Assembly: GCA_024516155.1 (NCBI GenBank)
Contig: JAJJXM010000017.1
Span: 558,001 to 622,000, forward strand
Reading direction: 5' to 3'
Source: Pyronema omphalodes
Lineage: Eukaryota; Ascomycota; Pezizomycetes; Pezizales; Pyronemataceae
DNA length: 64,000 nt
Shown: positions 13,151 to 23,539 of the stretch, piece after piece
Position numbering within the stretch: position 1 is the stretch's first letter
How the letters are laid out: each line of letters starts with the position of its first letter
Notes under the pieces: generated by a model
What the model saw: only the letters and a program-made list of their open reading frames with translations
Told to the model about the DNA's origin: nothing
Database searches by the model: none
Program-made: the position numbers and the translations under genes

Positions 13151-14095
13151 TATCAACTGTATCCTCAACAGATTTAAGTGTCTAGAACCCCAGAGACTAA
13201 AGACTAAAAGATTCAAGGGGTACATGGATAAAGAGTTAAATGCTTTATAAATAATGTGCTCAAAAGTCCAAGGCGGTTGGTTGAGTGAGCGGTTGTGACA
13301 TGGAATTTGCCATCTGCTGCATCACTAGGACAGCAGAAGGGGGACCATTTTTTCCAGGGCTCAATGCTTGTTTAGTAGGGGGATTTATCAAATCAAGTGG
13401 CATGTTCCAAGTTATTTTTAAGAAGCCTTGGGTAGTATTATTATTACTATAGGATGCATGGTGAATCTTTGAATATATTCAGCGTAGAGTTACGCATTCT
13501 ATATTCCCGGGTTGACGGTATTCTCAGTACGCCGACATGTATATACGTCTCCGGGTACCTAATTCTTCTGAATCATTTTCAACGGTTCTCCATTCAATAT
13601 GCGGGTATCCCGGACATCCCGGGAACCGTGGACCAAAAGATCAATAAAGCAGAACAAGCGTAATTCAGCACTTTCATCTGAACTTCACAGAAAGTACAAC
13701 AAAGTGCCCTATAACCTGAACTGCAACTGTGCTGCAATAATCTACAGGCTGTCAAGCTACCGCATTCCGTATTTACAAACCGTATTGCGGGTGCACAGAA
13801 TGATACTACACCACCGTTTGCTCATTCTTAAAGTCGTTCAAGACAAATAAGAGACACATAAATTTACACCGCATTTGCTGTATTCTATTTTCCAACCTTT
13901 CAAACACAGCGAACCCCCTTGTTAAAGGTTCGATCTGTCAGCCCTCTTTCATCCACACAGCCTCTCAGACTTCGATAAAGAAACACCTTAGCCTGCTTTC
14001 AGATCCAGCTTTGATCCAGTCTATTACCTTCAACTACCCATAGTCGCTGTTTGTTTATCGAGCAAACCAACAAACCAAGAATCAAAGTCACCACG
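13151..14095. other. Intergenic and promoter side of the 412-aa gene
   Basis: No coding frame is supported. The last 150 bases before the ATG at 14096 are rich in short C/T and A runs typical of a fungal 5' leader; no clear TATA box is seen. Confidence 0.35.
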
Positions 14096-15390
14096 ATGCC
14101 GTCAACAATCAACGCTCTAGTAAGTTTACCTTCTCCTAATTCTGTAAACAAAACACCCAGTTAACTATCCATAAGGCACTAGAGTTCGATCCATCCCACT
14201 TTTACCCCTCCCCAATCATCACCGACAAGCTTACAGTCGACAACGACCGACTCCTAAATGGAAGCATCTTATCAACCCCACTTAACGCCCCACTTCCATA
14301 CGTAGAGGAAATCAACTACTCCGTTTCATTTCCTATCTCTGAGAAGCGAACGATTCTGAGACCTGACGCAGAGCTGTTTTCCCCTTCAATATTGAAGGCT
14401 GAGCGGAAGCCAGAGACAAATACACAGTTAGATGCAGGGCTTGCACAGATAGAAAAAGAGCTTATACAGCTGGAATTAAGACAACAAGAAATCACGAGCA
14501 ACTACATCCCCCGGAACTATAGCCTCCATGTCACAAATCAATCATCTTCATTCCCTCCGCAAGTCCAGCCAGTCCTGTTGAATCAGCAAAACCAACCGTA
14601 TCAACCTCCACAATATCCTCTACAATACTACCAACATACACAGCCTCTACAATTTCATCCAGCCTTAGCAAGCCCCTTCTACTCACCGCCCAAACCTCGC
14701 CGAATCAGAACTCACTCTCCTATTAAATCACGATCCGGATTCCAAAAGTACCATAGCTACCCCCAGTATATTCCCAAATCACAACCAACAGTCCCTATCC
14801 TAAGTCCACATCAACAGACCCCACAATGGATTTTCAACCAGCAAGTTTCTTCAGCTCAGCCATTTCAACTGAATCAGACGACTCAGCAGACTAAGGCTCA
14901 ACAGAGTCGAGAAGCTTACGTCAGCGAAATCAACGGGGTAGATGGGCGCCATGATCATAATACCAACTATGGGCATGGGTATATAGATCCATTTTGGAAC
15001 CAATTACCAAGAGATACAATGCAGCAAGGTCAACAACAAGATTCCTGGGGAAGATGGAGCTGTGACACGAGGTGCGATAACGAGTGGTATCTTCGTGCTC
15101 AACCTGGGTTGGAGAAAAATGTAAGTCCTGGAGTAAGTCCTGAAGCGAGTCCTAGGACGAGGGATTGTAGGGTTAGAAGGGTTGGAATGGAGGATCCGGC
15201 GGTTTGCTTAGTGGAGTCGGGGAGGTGTAGGTGGTGTAGGGTGGGGAGGTGTGCATCGGAAAATATGTGTGAGAAGATGCTGTGGACGGAAAAGGCTGTG
15301 GAACAGAGATGCATAGAGCAGAATTGGATGGAGCAGATGTTTGTGGGGGGTCTGGTCCGTGAGAGGGATAGGATAATGGAGAGGCTTTAG
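14096..15390 (+). CDS. Hypothetical Gln/Pro-rich protein (412 aa)
   Basis: Exons are 14096-14119 and 14176-15390, joined in phase 0 across a 56-bp intron (donor GTAAGT, acceptor after CATAAG). The start is the first ATG, in a CCACGATGC context; without the first exon the frame has no ATG until much later. The protein begins MPSTINALALEFDPSHFYPS. It has a short predicted helix with heptad character near residues 90-115 (rich in E, Q, L), then a long Gln/Pro/Tyr-rich low-complexity middle, and a C-terminal 90 residues rich in Cys, Arg and Trp. I recognise no family, enzymatic motif or signal peptide, so a disordered regulatory or scaffold role is only a guess. Three tandem GTAAGT/GCGAGT-like units at 15121-15156 could act as splice donors and would give a different C terminus. 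The gene is hemmed in by transposon relics on both sides, so an orphan or lineage-specific origin is plausible. Confidence 0.6.
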
Positions 15391-15486
15391 GTGGGCGGGG
15401 CTGGTTAAGGAAAGGGTAATGGAGATGAATTTGGTAATACTGAATACAGATGGATCAAATGTACAATGAGATATAATTAGAATGCT

Positions 15487-15895
15487 CATGTAGAGATGAA
15501 TCATGAAGTTTTTGAATCTGCATTACATCGAAAGAGAACTGTGGATCAACATCAGGGACTTCGGGAATATCTATGTTGTTGTTCTTAGCTGATAGGAAGG
15601 GTTAGGCACACTAAATTCGGGTTTATTATCTGTAAAGTAGCCGTCTGTAATCCATCAAGAGGAGTACCAGCTGGTATATCACCAACGTTAGATACACAAC
15701 GAAACATCAACAGCCCCTCTACTTACGTTAATTTCCCTTCACCTCCATTTCCATCGCAGCCCACAACTGACAATCCGATGCCACTATCACCATCAACCGA
15801 ATTCGGTAACAAACTCCACTTGAATCATCTTTCTATATATTCGAATAAAGCGAAGCACGCTGCTGTTTAGAGACTATGATCAACGATCCACCCTC
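15487..15895 (+). repeat. Inverted repeat arm B (about 0.41 kb)
   Basis: This is the partner of 10360-11140 in opposite orientation and starts 97 bases after the stop of the 412-aa gene. Relative to arm A it lacks about 350 bp; the junction is near GTACCAGCTGGTATATCA at about 15665. Near its right end an ATG (15876) opens a short frame that is also present, with changes, in arm A. A copia RNase H relic follows 180 bp downstream in the same orientation. Confidence 0.65.
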
Positions 15896-16075
15896 CGACT
15901 ACCAAGCAACTTCCATTATTATTCCCTTAATCGACAGAATCCTCACCCGTGGTAATACCGATCTGCCCACGTTAACGAGAATTAAAACACCGTAAAATAC
16001 ACTGGTAAGTTTACTGCATTATACTTTAGAAGTTAATTTCACAATTCTCATACTCGTTCAGGTTTCTCTAACGTA

Positions 16076-16703
16076 TTGATCCAGATCAACTCCATGCAAA
16101 TGACGGCTGCAAAATGTGTGCTCCGCTACCTGAATGATAAAATCGACCTGTGCATTGTATACCGCAAGGACTTTTCGATAACTTCAACCCAACAGCGACT
16201 CTTCACCGACAGTGACTGGGCGGGAAGTACCGGTGATAGAAAAAACGTCGGGGGTGTGTGGTCCTTGCGCCTGGAGCAGATGTACCGATTCACTGGGTCT
16301 CGAAGAAATAATCGATCATCGCCCTATCAACACTCGAAGCGGAGTACATGATATTGCTTGCAGCAACGCTACTCGGGAAGCAATCTAGTTTCGACTCCTG
16401 ATGGACGACACGAGTATCTGGATTAACAAGTCGCCCACCCCAATTCGATGCGGCAACATGGGAGCATTGAAGCTTCTCCAGAGCGCTGTAATCAAATCCA
16501 AAACAAAGCAATTCGCAGTTAAGTATCAGCATTCTATGGAAGAAGCTAAAAAGGGGACCGTAGCGTTCGAATACGTCCCGTCAAAAGAAAACGTCACCGA
16601 TATCTTCACGAAGGCTCTCTCAGGACCCCCGCATACGGCTGCCTTGGGACTCTTAGGGATGACGATAGTTGGAACAAGTAGTTCATCATTGGGTGACTAC
16701 TAG
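16076..16703 (+). pseudogene. Ty1/copia Pol RNase H region, broken
   Basis: Three successive frames give the RNase H domain that ends copia-type Pol. The first has TDSDWAGSTGDRKNVGG (the D-W-A...D-R motif). A second frame begins about 16278 and reads IHWVSKK, a stop, then SIIALSTLEAEYM. The third (16401 on) has GALKLLQSAVIKSKTKQF and ends with YVPSKENVTDIFTKAL. Intact elements carry Gln at the position of the TAA at about 16309, so a CAA to TAA change has occurred, and there are at least two frameshifts. Integrase and reverse transcriptase are not seen upstream. It is a dead 3' fragment. Confidence 0.8.
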
Positions 16704-17243
16704 CGGTTATGAATTATATTATTATTATTGTGATTCTGTGTTTGGAAGGATATCATTTGATGGTTGTTTGATTTTTCGTACTATTCTTATTTTCATGGAT
16801 ACTGGTTTCTTATAGTTATGGATGATTATTATTACTTGGCACGAATGGCTGTCTGTTATTATTTTATTGCTTGGATTGATTGTTATTATTCTTATTGCTT
16901 GGACGGATGGTTATATTGTTTTCTTCTTTACTTGGAAATCGTTCACTCTGCCTTAGACGAGGGGGTGTGTCGAAGTAATGCCCAGGTGGAGGTTAAGTTT
17001 GTCTACTTTCAGGCTTCGCTTGACCTAGTGCTTCACTCACAATCAAGATAACACATACCACCTCCACTTTTCTCATCTCACGCTCTCCTCGTTCTCGTGA
17101 CCTTCAACATAAGGCATAGCAACAATAGAACGACGATAATTGCAGAGGTTCGCGGGCCATGAGTGGGGCTTTAATAGTCCTGGGATAGCCGATTTTGATC
17201 GTAATCACTGAAGGTTATTTGGTGGTTTATGGAGGATGGCGGG
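16704..17243 (+). mobile_element. Copia 3' flank: polypurine tract and probable 3' LTR
   Basis: After the RNase H relic comes a T/A-rich stretch of about 250 bp and then GACGAGGGGG at 16957-16965, followed by TGTGTCGAAG. A purine run directly followed by TG is how a copia polypurine tract meets its 3' LTR, so the LTR probably starts near 16966. Its other end is not defined because no matching 5' LTR is visible in the window. Confidence 0.4.
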
Positions 17244-17284
17244 TTTTTTTTTTTTTTTTTTTTTTTTTTTTCTTTTTTTTTTTT
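17244..17284 (-). repeat. Long T tract (A tract on the minus strand)
   Basis: A run of 28 T, one C and 12 T. On the minus strand this is an A tract located about 160 bases after the COG7-like stop codon. It could be a slippage-prone homopolymer or the tail of a retroposed sequence. Confidence 0.8.
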
Positions 17285-17445
17285 GGTATTTACAGTTGTA
17301 TGAGGGGATAGAAGCCGAGCGCAGTGATGAAATAGAGTACCAGATTTGCCGTTGTACCTGAGCATAATGCTCAAGGATAATAACTCCATAATTTCAATAT
17401 CCAATGGTATAATCCCTAGATTATTTACAGTCCCGCTTACCAAGC

Positions 17446-18300
17446 CTATATTCCTCTTAATCCCTTCAAACTCTCAATTAATCCATTAAAACCACCTGCT
17501 TCTCCTGTTGTCTCACGCTTCATTTCCCTCCCCAATTTCCTCGGCATAATCTTTTCCTCCTCCATCCTAACCCTTTCATCCAACTTCTCCACCACCGCCA
17601 CTCTTGCCGGTCCTTCCACAGTACCCTCAAATACACTAGCCAGCAACCTCAACGCCTCCACCTTTTCCCTCGCACCCTTAACATCCCCCGAAGCCAACAA
17701 ATAAACCACTTCCCCCACAAAATCCTTCTTCCCCTTATCTTTTCCCGAGGTCTGCGAAGACTGTGACACATCCTCAGGAACCTCAAGACTCCAATCCATA
17801 GCCCTTCCAAAAACCGCCACTACTTCTTCAACCCGCTGTCGAACCTTCACTAACATCTCAAGTCTCTCTAATCCCTCTGGCTTCTTTCCACTCCCTGCTA
17901 CCATGGCTGCGATTGGCCCGTTTAGTTCTTCGGCTAGGGATAATACATCGGATCGGAGTAAATCAATCGAATAGCTAAGCCGAGGGGAAAGGCGAAGGAG
18001 GTCGTCGGTTAAAGAGGAGAGGGTGGTCAGAAGCCTGCTTAGTTGATGGGAGAGCGTGCTCAGTAATGTAGTGGTACTGCTGGAGAGATCGGAAAGGGGG
18101 AGTGCACTGGCGGAGAGAGAGATGGCGAGTGGGTGCTGGGATGGACCTTGGCCGACGGGCGGAGGAGAGGTAGCGGGGATGCTCGGGGGTAAGAGGGGTG
18201 GTAGGATACTGTTTAGGTAGGAGGTCGTGGTGAAGGTGGAATCGAGGAAGGGAGCGAGAAGGGGATCGCTTAGATGGGGGTTGGTGGATGTTGCCGACAT
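17446..18300 (-). CDS. COG7-like subunit of the conserved oligomeric Golgi complex
   Basis: A single-exon frame of 284 residues, reading MSATSTNPHLSDPLLAPFLD at its start. The frame opens further upstream to 18405, but those 35 residues are unlike the family and the ATG at 18300 directly precedes the first recognisable block, so I take it as the start. The N terminus has the short F-x-x-x-x-Y-L-N helix entry seen in Cog7. Residues about 70-130 form a long Ser/Leu heptad helix (LSASALPLSDLSSSTTTLLS onward), then LSYSIDLLRSDVLSLAEEL, and VEEVVAVFGRAMDWSLE, which parallels fungal Cog7. The length is close to yeast Cog7 (279 aa). The product would be a peripheral Golgi membrane tether in lobe B of the COG complex, acting in retrograde intra-Golgi traffic. 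Cog5 is the main alternative. The family call is from remembered similarity. Confidence 0.65.
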   Translation of the reverse strand: MSATSTNPHLSDPLLAPFLDSTFTTTSYLNSILPPLLPPSIPATSPPPVGQGPSQHPLAISLSASALPLSDLSSSTTTLLSTLSHQLSRLLTTLSSLTDDLLRLSPRLSYSIDLLRSDVLSLAEELNGPIAAMVAGSGKKPEGLERLEMLVKVRQRVEEVVAVFGRAMDWSLEVPEDVSQSSQTSGKDKGKKDFVGEVVYLLASGDVKGAREKVEALRLLASVFEGTVEGPARVAVVEKLDERVRMEEEKIMPRKLGREMKRETTGEAGGFNGLIESLKGLRGI

Positions 18301-19627
18301 GGTGCTGATTGCGTTGAGGTGGTCGGTAGGCTGATGGATGCTGAATTCGTAGAGGTGGCAGATCTGACAGGTTCTTGATGATAAGTTTATGGTTGCTGGG
18401 TTCAAGAACAGTTGTCGCCGAGTGAATAAAGCGGAACGATCGGGTGAAAAAAGCGAAGGTTTAAGTGAAGGTCGCGATGAGTTCGATTAGAGTTGCAGAG
18501 GCGTCGTTGTTGGCGGGGCCCTGGGCGCGGGAAAGCTATCGTTGGTGGGGATCGACGGGGGGACAGGGATGTCTGTGATGCTTGTCGTGAGGCTTGGCAG
18601 AGAGCTTAAGCTCAAGCTCTTTAGCGGCGGGAGGCTGAAAATCGATTGTCGTATGTATGGGTGGGAGGGTGGGACGTACGGGAAAGTGATAGCTACTTAT
18701 TCAGATGTGAACTGCGATAAGATCTGGATGATCTAGATTATGAAAGCTTGTCTTGCCTTCGGAAAGTATCACCGAGATCGATTCGCTTATCGTGCCGCTC
18801 CGGTGAGCTCCATTAAGCTTTATAAAGGTTCGGGATATCATAAGTACAGCCTACTTTGGGCTCGGTGGGGCGAACTCGTCGACGAATAGATGGATGCCAA
18901 CATTCAAGAAACTATCTAGCACAAGAGTATGTATGCTTGAGGGGAAAGAAATGGTACCACGACGGGAAAGGAAATGCGTAGTGCAGCCTCGTGAGTATGG
19001 AAAAAAAACATCATTTTGCCAAATAGTGCTTGTATAAACACAAAAATTCTGTGCGGGATATAACATACACACATTCCGCCTGTAAAATCATGTGGCGGAG
19101 TCCATCAAAAAGAAGGGTTGAGATGGCCATCGGTGCTCAAATAAACGTTCAGTGCGGTGGGCAGTATGGAACCTGGGTGGCCTTGCCGTCTTCCCAGCTT
19201 CCACGCTGAAACAGTGACGAAGCGCATCTCCGCCATACATCTTCCCTCCACGACCTACCCTGAATTCAGCCCTTGCTTCACGCCTCAACATTATTTCGCA
19301 TAGTGCGTCGTGAATCCTTCGAAGACGTTATTTATTTCTATTTTACGTTCAACATTTTTGTCAGCTTAAAGGAACTTTCTGTTTTGAGTTCTCAACTCGA
19401 GGACACAACAGTACGACAACGCACGCTTACATTTCTGTAGCCCGAAGACCGCCTCGTTTCTCAGCTCATTCACTATTACAACTCATCACTGACGACGAAT
19501 AACAAACTTTGTCCTACCTTACAGCTTAGCCTCCAATTGAGCTTTATCCTAGTGTCACCCCGCTCTCTGTTCGCGACAGAAATTTTTGACAATCATTACA
19601 AGCTTCAACAACTTCGTACTGTCAAAC
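18301..19627. other. Divergent intergenic region
   Basis: This lies between the divergent COG7-like gene and the ADP-ribosyltransferase/E2 gene and should hold both promoters. Open frames are at most 73 codons and overlap. I see no clear TATA element or other named site. Confidence 0.4.
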
Positions 19628-22600
19628 ATGCCTCGGAAAGCTTTCGTCGCGGATCTTGAGCGGCTTTCCCAGCCAGGTGCTCTTCCGAGCTGTATCTCGG
19701 GTGTGTTACCTTTGTATTAGTGTGAGGAAATCGCTGACGAGAAATCAGAATTTGGAAGAGGTGAAGATGACGGAACATTTAAATTCGTTTATTACGATTT
19801 TGGGGAACAAGAATGTGGACCCATCGAGGTCGTTGGGACAGTTCCTGGTATGTAAAACACTGTGCTCAGTTACTTTTGAAGTTGAGCGAGCTTTGTTCAG
19901 TCGCAGACTCGCTTAAACTTCAGTGTGGCGTGCGCAACAAGCCTCATATACATACTATTTACTAACCGCATTCAGAGTTATTCGATTACCCAAAATCTCA
20001 TGTAACCATGGTTTACACCATCTCGACGGATGTACCCACTTGGGCCTCTGAAGCACTAGAGAACCTTCTCCTTGACTCCACGCCCTTGGAAATAGCGGTA
20101 AACAAGATTGTGGATGCATTTCGGAATGCATTCAGCGCTACCACTGGGTATCAAGTCGAAGATTGCGGTTCAGATAATGATTATCAATCGGATGTGGGGG
20201 GCTGGTCAGACGGCGAAATAGATGTGGAATTGCAATCTCAAGGCGAAGGTTCTCAAGACCCGGACGATTCGCTTCCTGGATTTCAAAATCGATACACAGA
20301 GTTGAAGTCCGAGCTTCGGAGAGATCTTCGTTCGTTAAAAGCCGCTGGATTCAAGCCCGGACTTATAGGAAACTGGAAAGATGGACTAAGGAATTTTTAT
20401 CTCAGCATTGGAGTCAAGATTTCCAAACTAGAAATTTCGGACGAAGCATTAGTTGCATGGAAACTGGATCCACAAAAGTACTTTATTGTGTTGATTCGGT
20501 ATTCGAGTTATTACCAATCTCTGGACAAGATTATGGACGAGATCAACGGTTTTTACGCGAGAAAGACTATCGAATTTTGCGTTGGAACTTGTTCAAACTA
20601 CAAACCAACCCTAGATGGAGCCGTCGATTCTTTTAGAAGGTCTGAGAATAGAACTCAAAAGACTTTTGGATTTGAATCAGCTTCTTTGGCCCCGGCAACG
20701 CCACGATCTGATATTTCTGAGGAGTCAGGTGCAATACACGAATCTGCGGGGGTAGATTCGGATCGTTTTGAATCGATATTCATCTCTGGACCGATTAATG
20801 AGCTTTTAAATTCGAGCGTTATTTCTCTCATCAAGTACCGGATAAAACACAATCTAAGCTGGGACGGAGCCGAGGCATACTATAATGGTTAGTTATTAGA
20901 AATCCTCTGAATATTATTACAGCTAACACTTGTTTAGATCATCAGGGCGAAATGACTGCGTTTTCAGATAGTATTGACATCAAATATTATTCTACGGAAA
21001 CGACAGCAAAAGCCCCAACACACAACCTGCCACGTATTGTTACACATGATGCGCTAGTTGACAAAACGGAATCGAGTGTATCATTTCCGCTCTTAGTGAT
21101 GCAGTTCGCTTTACGGCATCTTGTACGATGCACGGAGTTTTGCCTGGTTTGCCACAGATACACGTCTGCAAACTTTGAAGCTCTAAAGCCGTATGTCTGC
21201 TCAAATCCATTATGTCTATATCAGTACATGTCGCTCGGATTTGGGCCAAGTATCGAACATGAGATTATGTCACAACCCAGTGTCGTCGATCTTCTCGTCA
21301 GCTTTTGTTATGCAGCGGCCCAAATTGGCACCATGACGGAATTTCCGGATGGAATGAACCTTAAAGTTCCTGGATTTTCCGGAGATCTTGCTTGGGATGC
21401 AAAGTTTTGCGCTGCCAAGAGAGAACTGATTCTTTGTGACGATGCAGCTGCAAGATTACCTGTTGCTCCGGGTGACTGGATTTTCTTCTGTACAATCGAG
21501 ACTAACACAGAATGGCACGCAAGGGTTATCGAAACCGAATATTATCCTAAGCTGAGGATTGGAAATATTATCGAACTGACAGTTAAAGATTTAGCTAGCG
21601 TTTCCACATTGAGTACGGTCTCGAGTATGGTCCCGAGTTCACAACGAGTTTTAACAGCGGCACAACCTCCCGCTCAAACAACACAAACTTCGTTTTATGA
21701 AGACAAGTACAACGAAATTCAGACTGTGAGCATCAGACCTTATAACGTCAACTTTGATGATCTTTCTCGGGATGCGAAGCGTAAAAAGATTCTTAGGCTA
21801 CTTGAGCTCCTCCCAAAAGTTGAAGAAATGAAGACCTGGCTCCAGGGAAACTCGGGTGTGGGTGAAGATCAAGCTAGCTTGAAGAAGTGGAAAGACAGAA
21901 TCTCGCCCTCATCTCTAGGGGTTCTACGATGGATTATTGCAAGTAATCGCAGCTGTATTATTTCAGTAGACGACATTGATCCTTCTTCAGGGTTTTTGCC
22001 CGTTGAAGGAATGAGATACTACAAGCAATTCAGATTTGTCACTGGCTCCCCTGATAAAGAACAGAGATTCATCAATGCCGTTGAAGCAGAGGCCGCACAA
22101 AACCAGCAGAATAATGGTAGGTTCCTTTATCTTTTCTGCAAACCTGCCTTCTGACCAGTTCAAATCAGATGTTCCGACTTTATTCGCCTTCCACGGTTCA
22201 CCACTTTACAACTGGCATTCAATCATCCGTAGTGGACTCAACTTCAACGAAGTGCAGCATGGTCGAGCGTATGGAAATGGTTGCTATCACAGTATAGAAC
22301 TCTCAGTATCAGAGGCGTATTCGAATTTAATTTCACACCGTGGCATCTCAAGTATCGATGTTATGATATGGCCGCAGAGTGGGCTCAAGATAACCAATGC
22401 ACTCAGTCTCAACGAAATTGTCAATGCCCCAGATAAGTTCGTGTCAAAAGTAAGAATTCTAAATATTTTATAGACCAAGATAATGTTTAAGCTAACATAA
22501 ACCCATCCAGCGTCCTCATCTCGTTGTAGCCCAGCTAGACTGGATTCAGACCCGCTATCTATTCATCAAGACAAAACAAACAGATGTCACCAATACAACA

Positions 22601-23539
22601 TCCACCGTCATCATACCACAATCAAAAATCCAACAACAAAGCAAAAGATACACACCGCATGCTTGGAAATATCCACTTATTATACCTAAAGCCCCGACAT
22701 CTAACGCAGTGAGCCATGGTCGGCAAGGACAACCACTTTTCGACATTGAGCATAAAAAGCCCGACACTCCTAAATTCTGGTCCACCGACAGTGTTCTAGA
22801 TTTCAGTGACTGTGTCGCCATGCTTTCCGACGATGAAGACGAAGATGTCACCTCTTTACCCACCGACAACGCCGCAGTAATGATGACCCCCAAGGCAGTG
22901 CGTCCCGACGTATTCCTCCCTGGCACCTTAGACACAACCGATATCAAGTTTCTCTCATTACCAATCGATGCAACCCCCTCCGCCACCAAGCGGTTGCAGC
23001 AGGAACTCAAATCCCTTATCAAATCCCAGTCAACGCATGATCTTGCAGACTTAGGCTACTATATCAACCCAGATCTTGTCGAAAATATCTACCAATGGAT
23101 CGTCGAACTCCACAGTCTTCCCGAGCATCTTCCATTAGTTTCCGATATGCGATCCCGGGATCCAGTAATCCGGTCCATAGTTCTAGAAATCCGCTTCCCA
23201 ACCGACTTCCCCTTCTCGCCACCGTTTGTCAGGGTTGTTAAACCGCGTTTCATGGGTTTCCAACGAGGAGGTGGAGGGAATGTTACACTGGGTGGTGCTA
23301 TGTGTATGGAGTTACTTACGAACCAGGGTTGGTCCGCGGTAAATACTATTGAAGCGGTACTTCTGCAAGTCAAGTTGGCGATTTGTGACGAGGAGAGATA
23401 CGCGAGATTGGATCCGGATTTGTCCAGGAATACGTATGGAATTTTCGAGGCGGTGGAGGCATATAGGAGAGCTTGTAGGACTCATGGGTGGACTATGCCC
23501 AAGGGTATTGAGAAGTTGTTTAGTGAGGCTTTGGAATAG
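19628..23539 (+). CDS. PARP-type ADP-ribosyltransferase fused to a ubiquitin E2 fold (1190 aa)
   Basis: Six exons: 19628-19700, 19749-19847, 19976-20887, 20938-22116, 22169-22449, 22511-23539; all junctions use GT-AG and keep frame. The start MPRKAFVADLERLSQPGALP matches the conserved N terminus of this fungal family. Residues about 85-330 hold an acidic linker and an RWD/UBC-like block. A Cys motif (C430, C433, C449, C454, around ALKPYVCSNPLC) resembles that in PARP6/8. The transferase domain shows H763 in FHGSPLYNWH, Y794 in HGRAYGNGCYHS and Y864 in DWIQTRYLFI, so the triad is H-Y-Y, as in mono-ADP-ribosyltransferases of the PARP16 type rather than the H-Y-E of polymerases. Residues about 995-1190 are an E2 fold with FPFSPPFVRVVKP and a candidate catalytic C1113 in GGAMCMELL, closest in style to UBE2Q. 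It probably modifies proteins with ADP-ribose and ubiquitin in the cytosol or nucleus. Substrates are unknown. Confidence 0.85.

Noticed and set aside
22555..23022. 155-codon minus-strand frame
   Set aside because: Antisense to the E2-linker exon of the ADP-ribosyltransferase gene.
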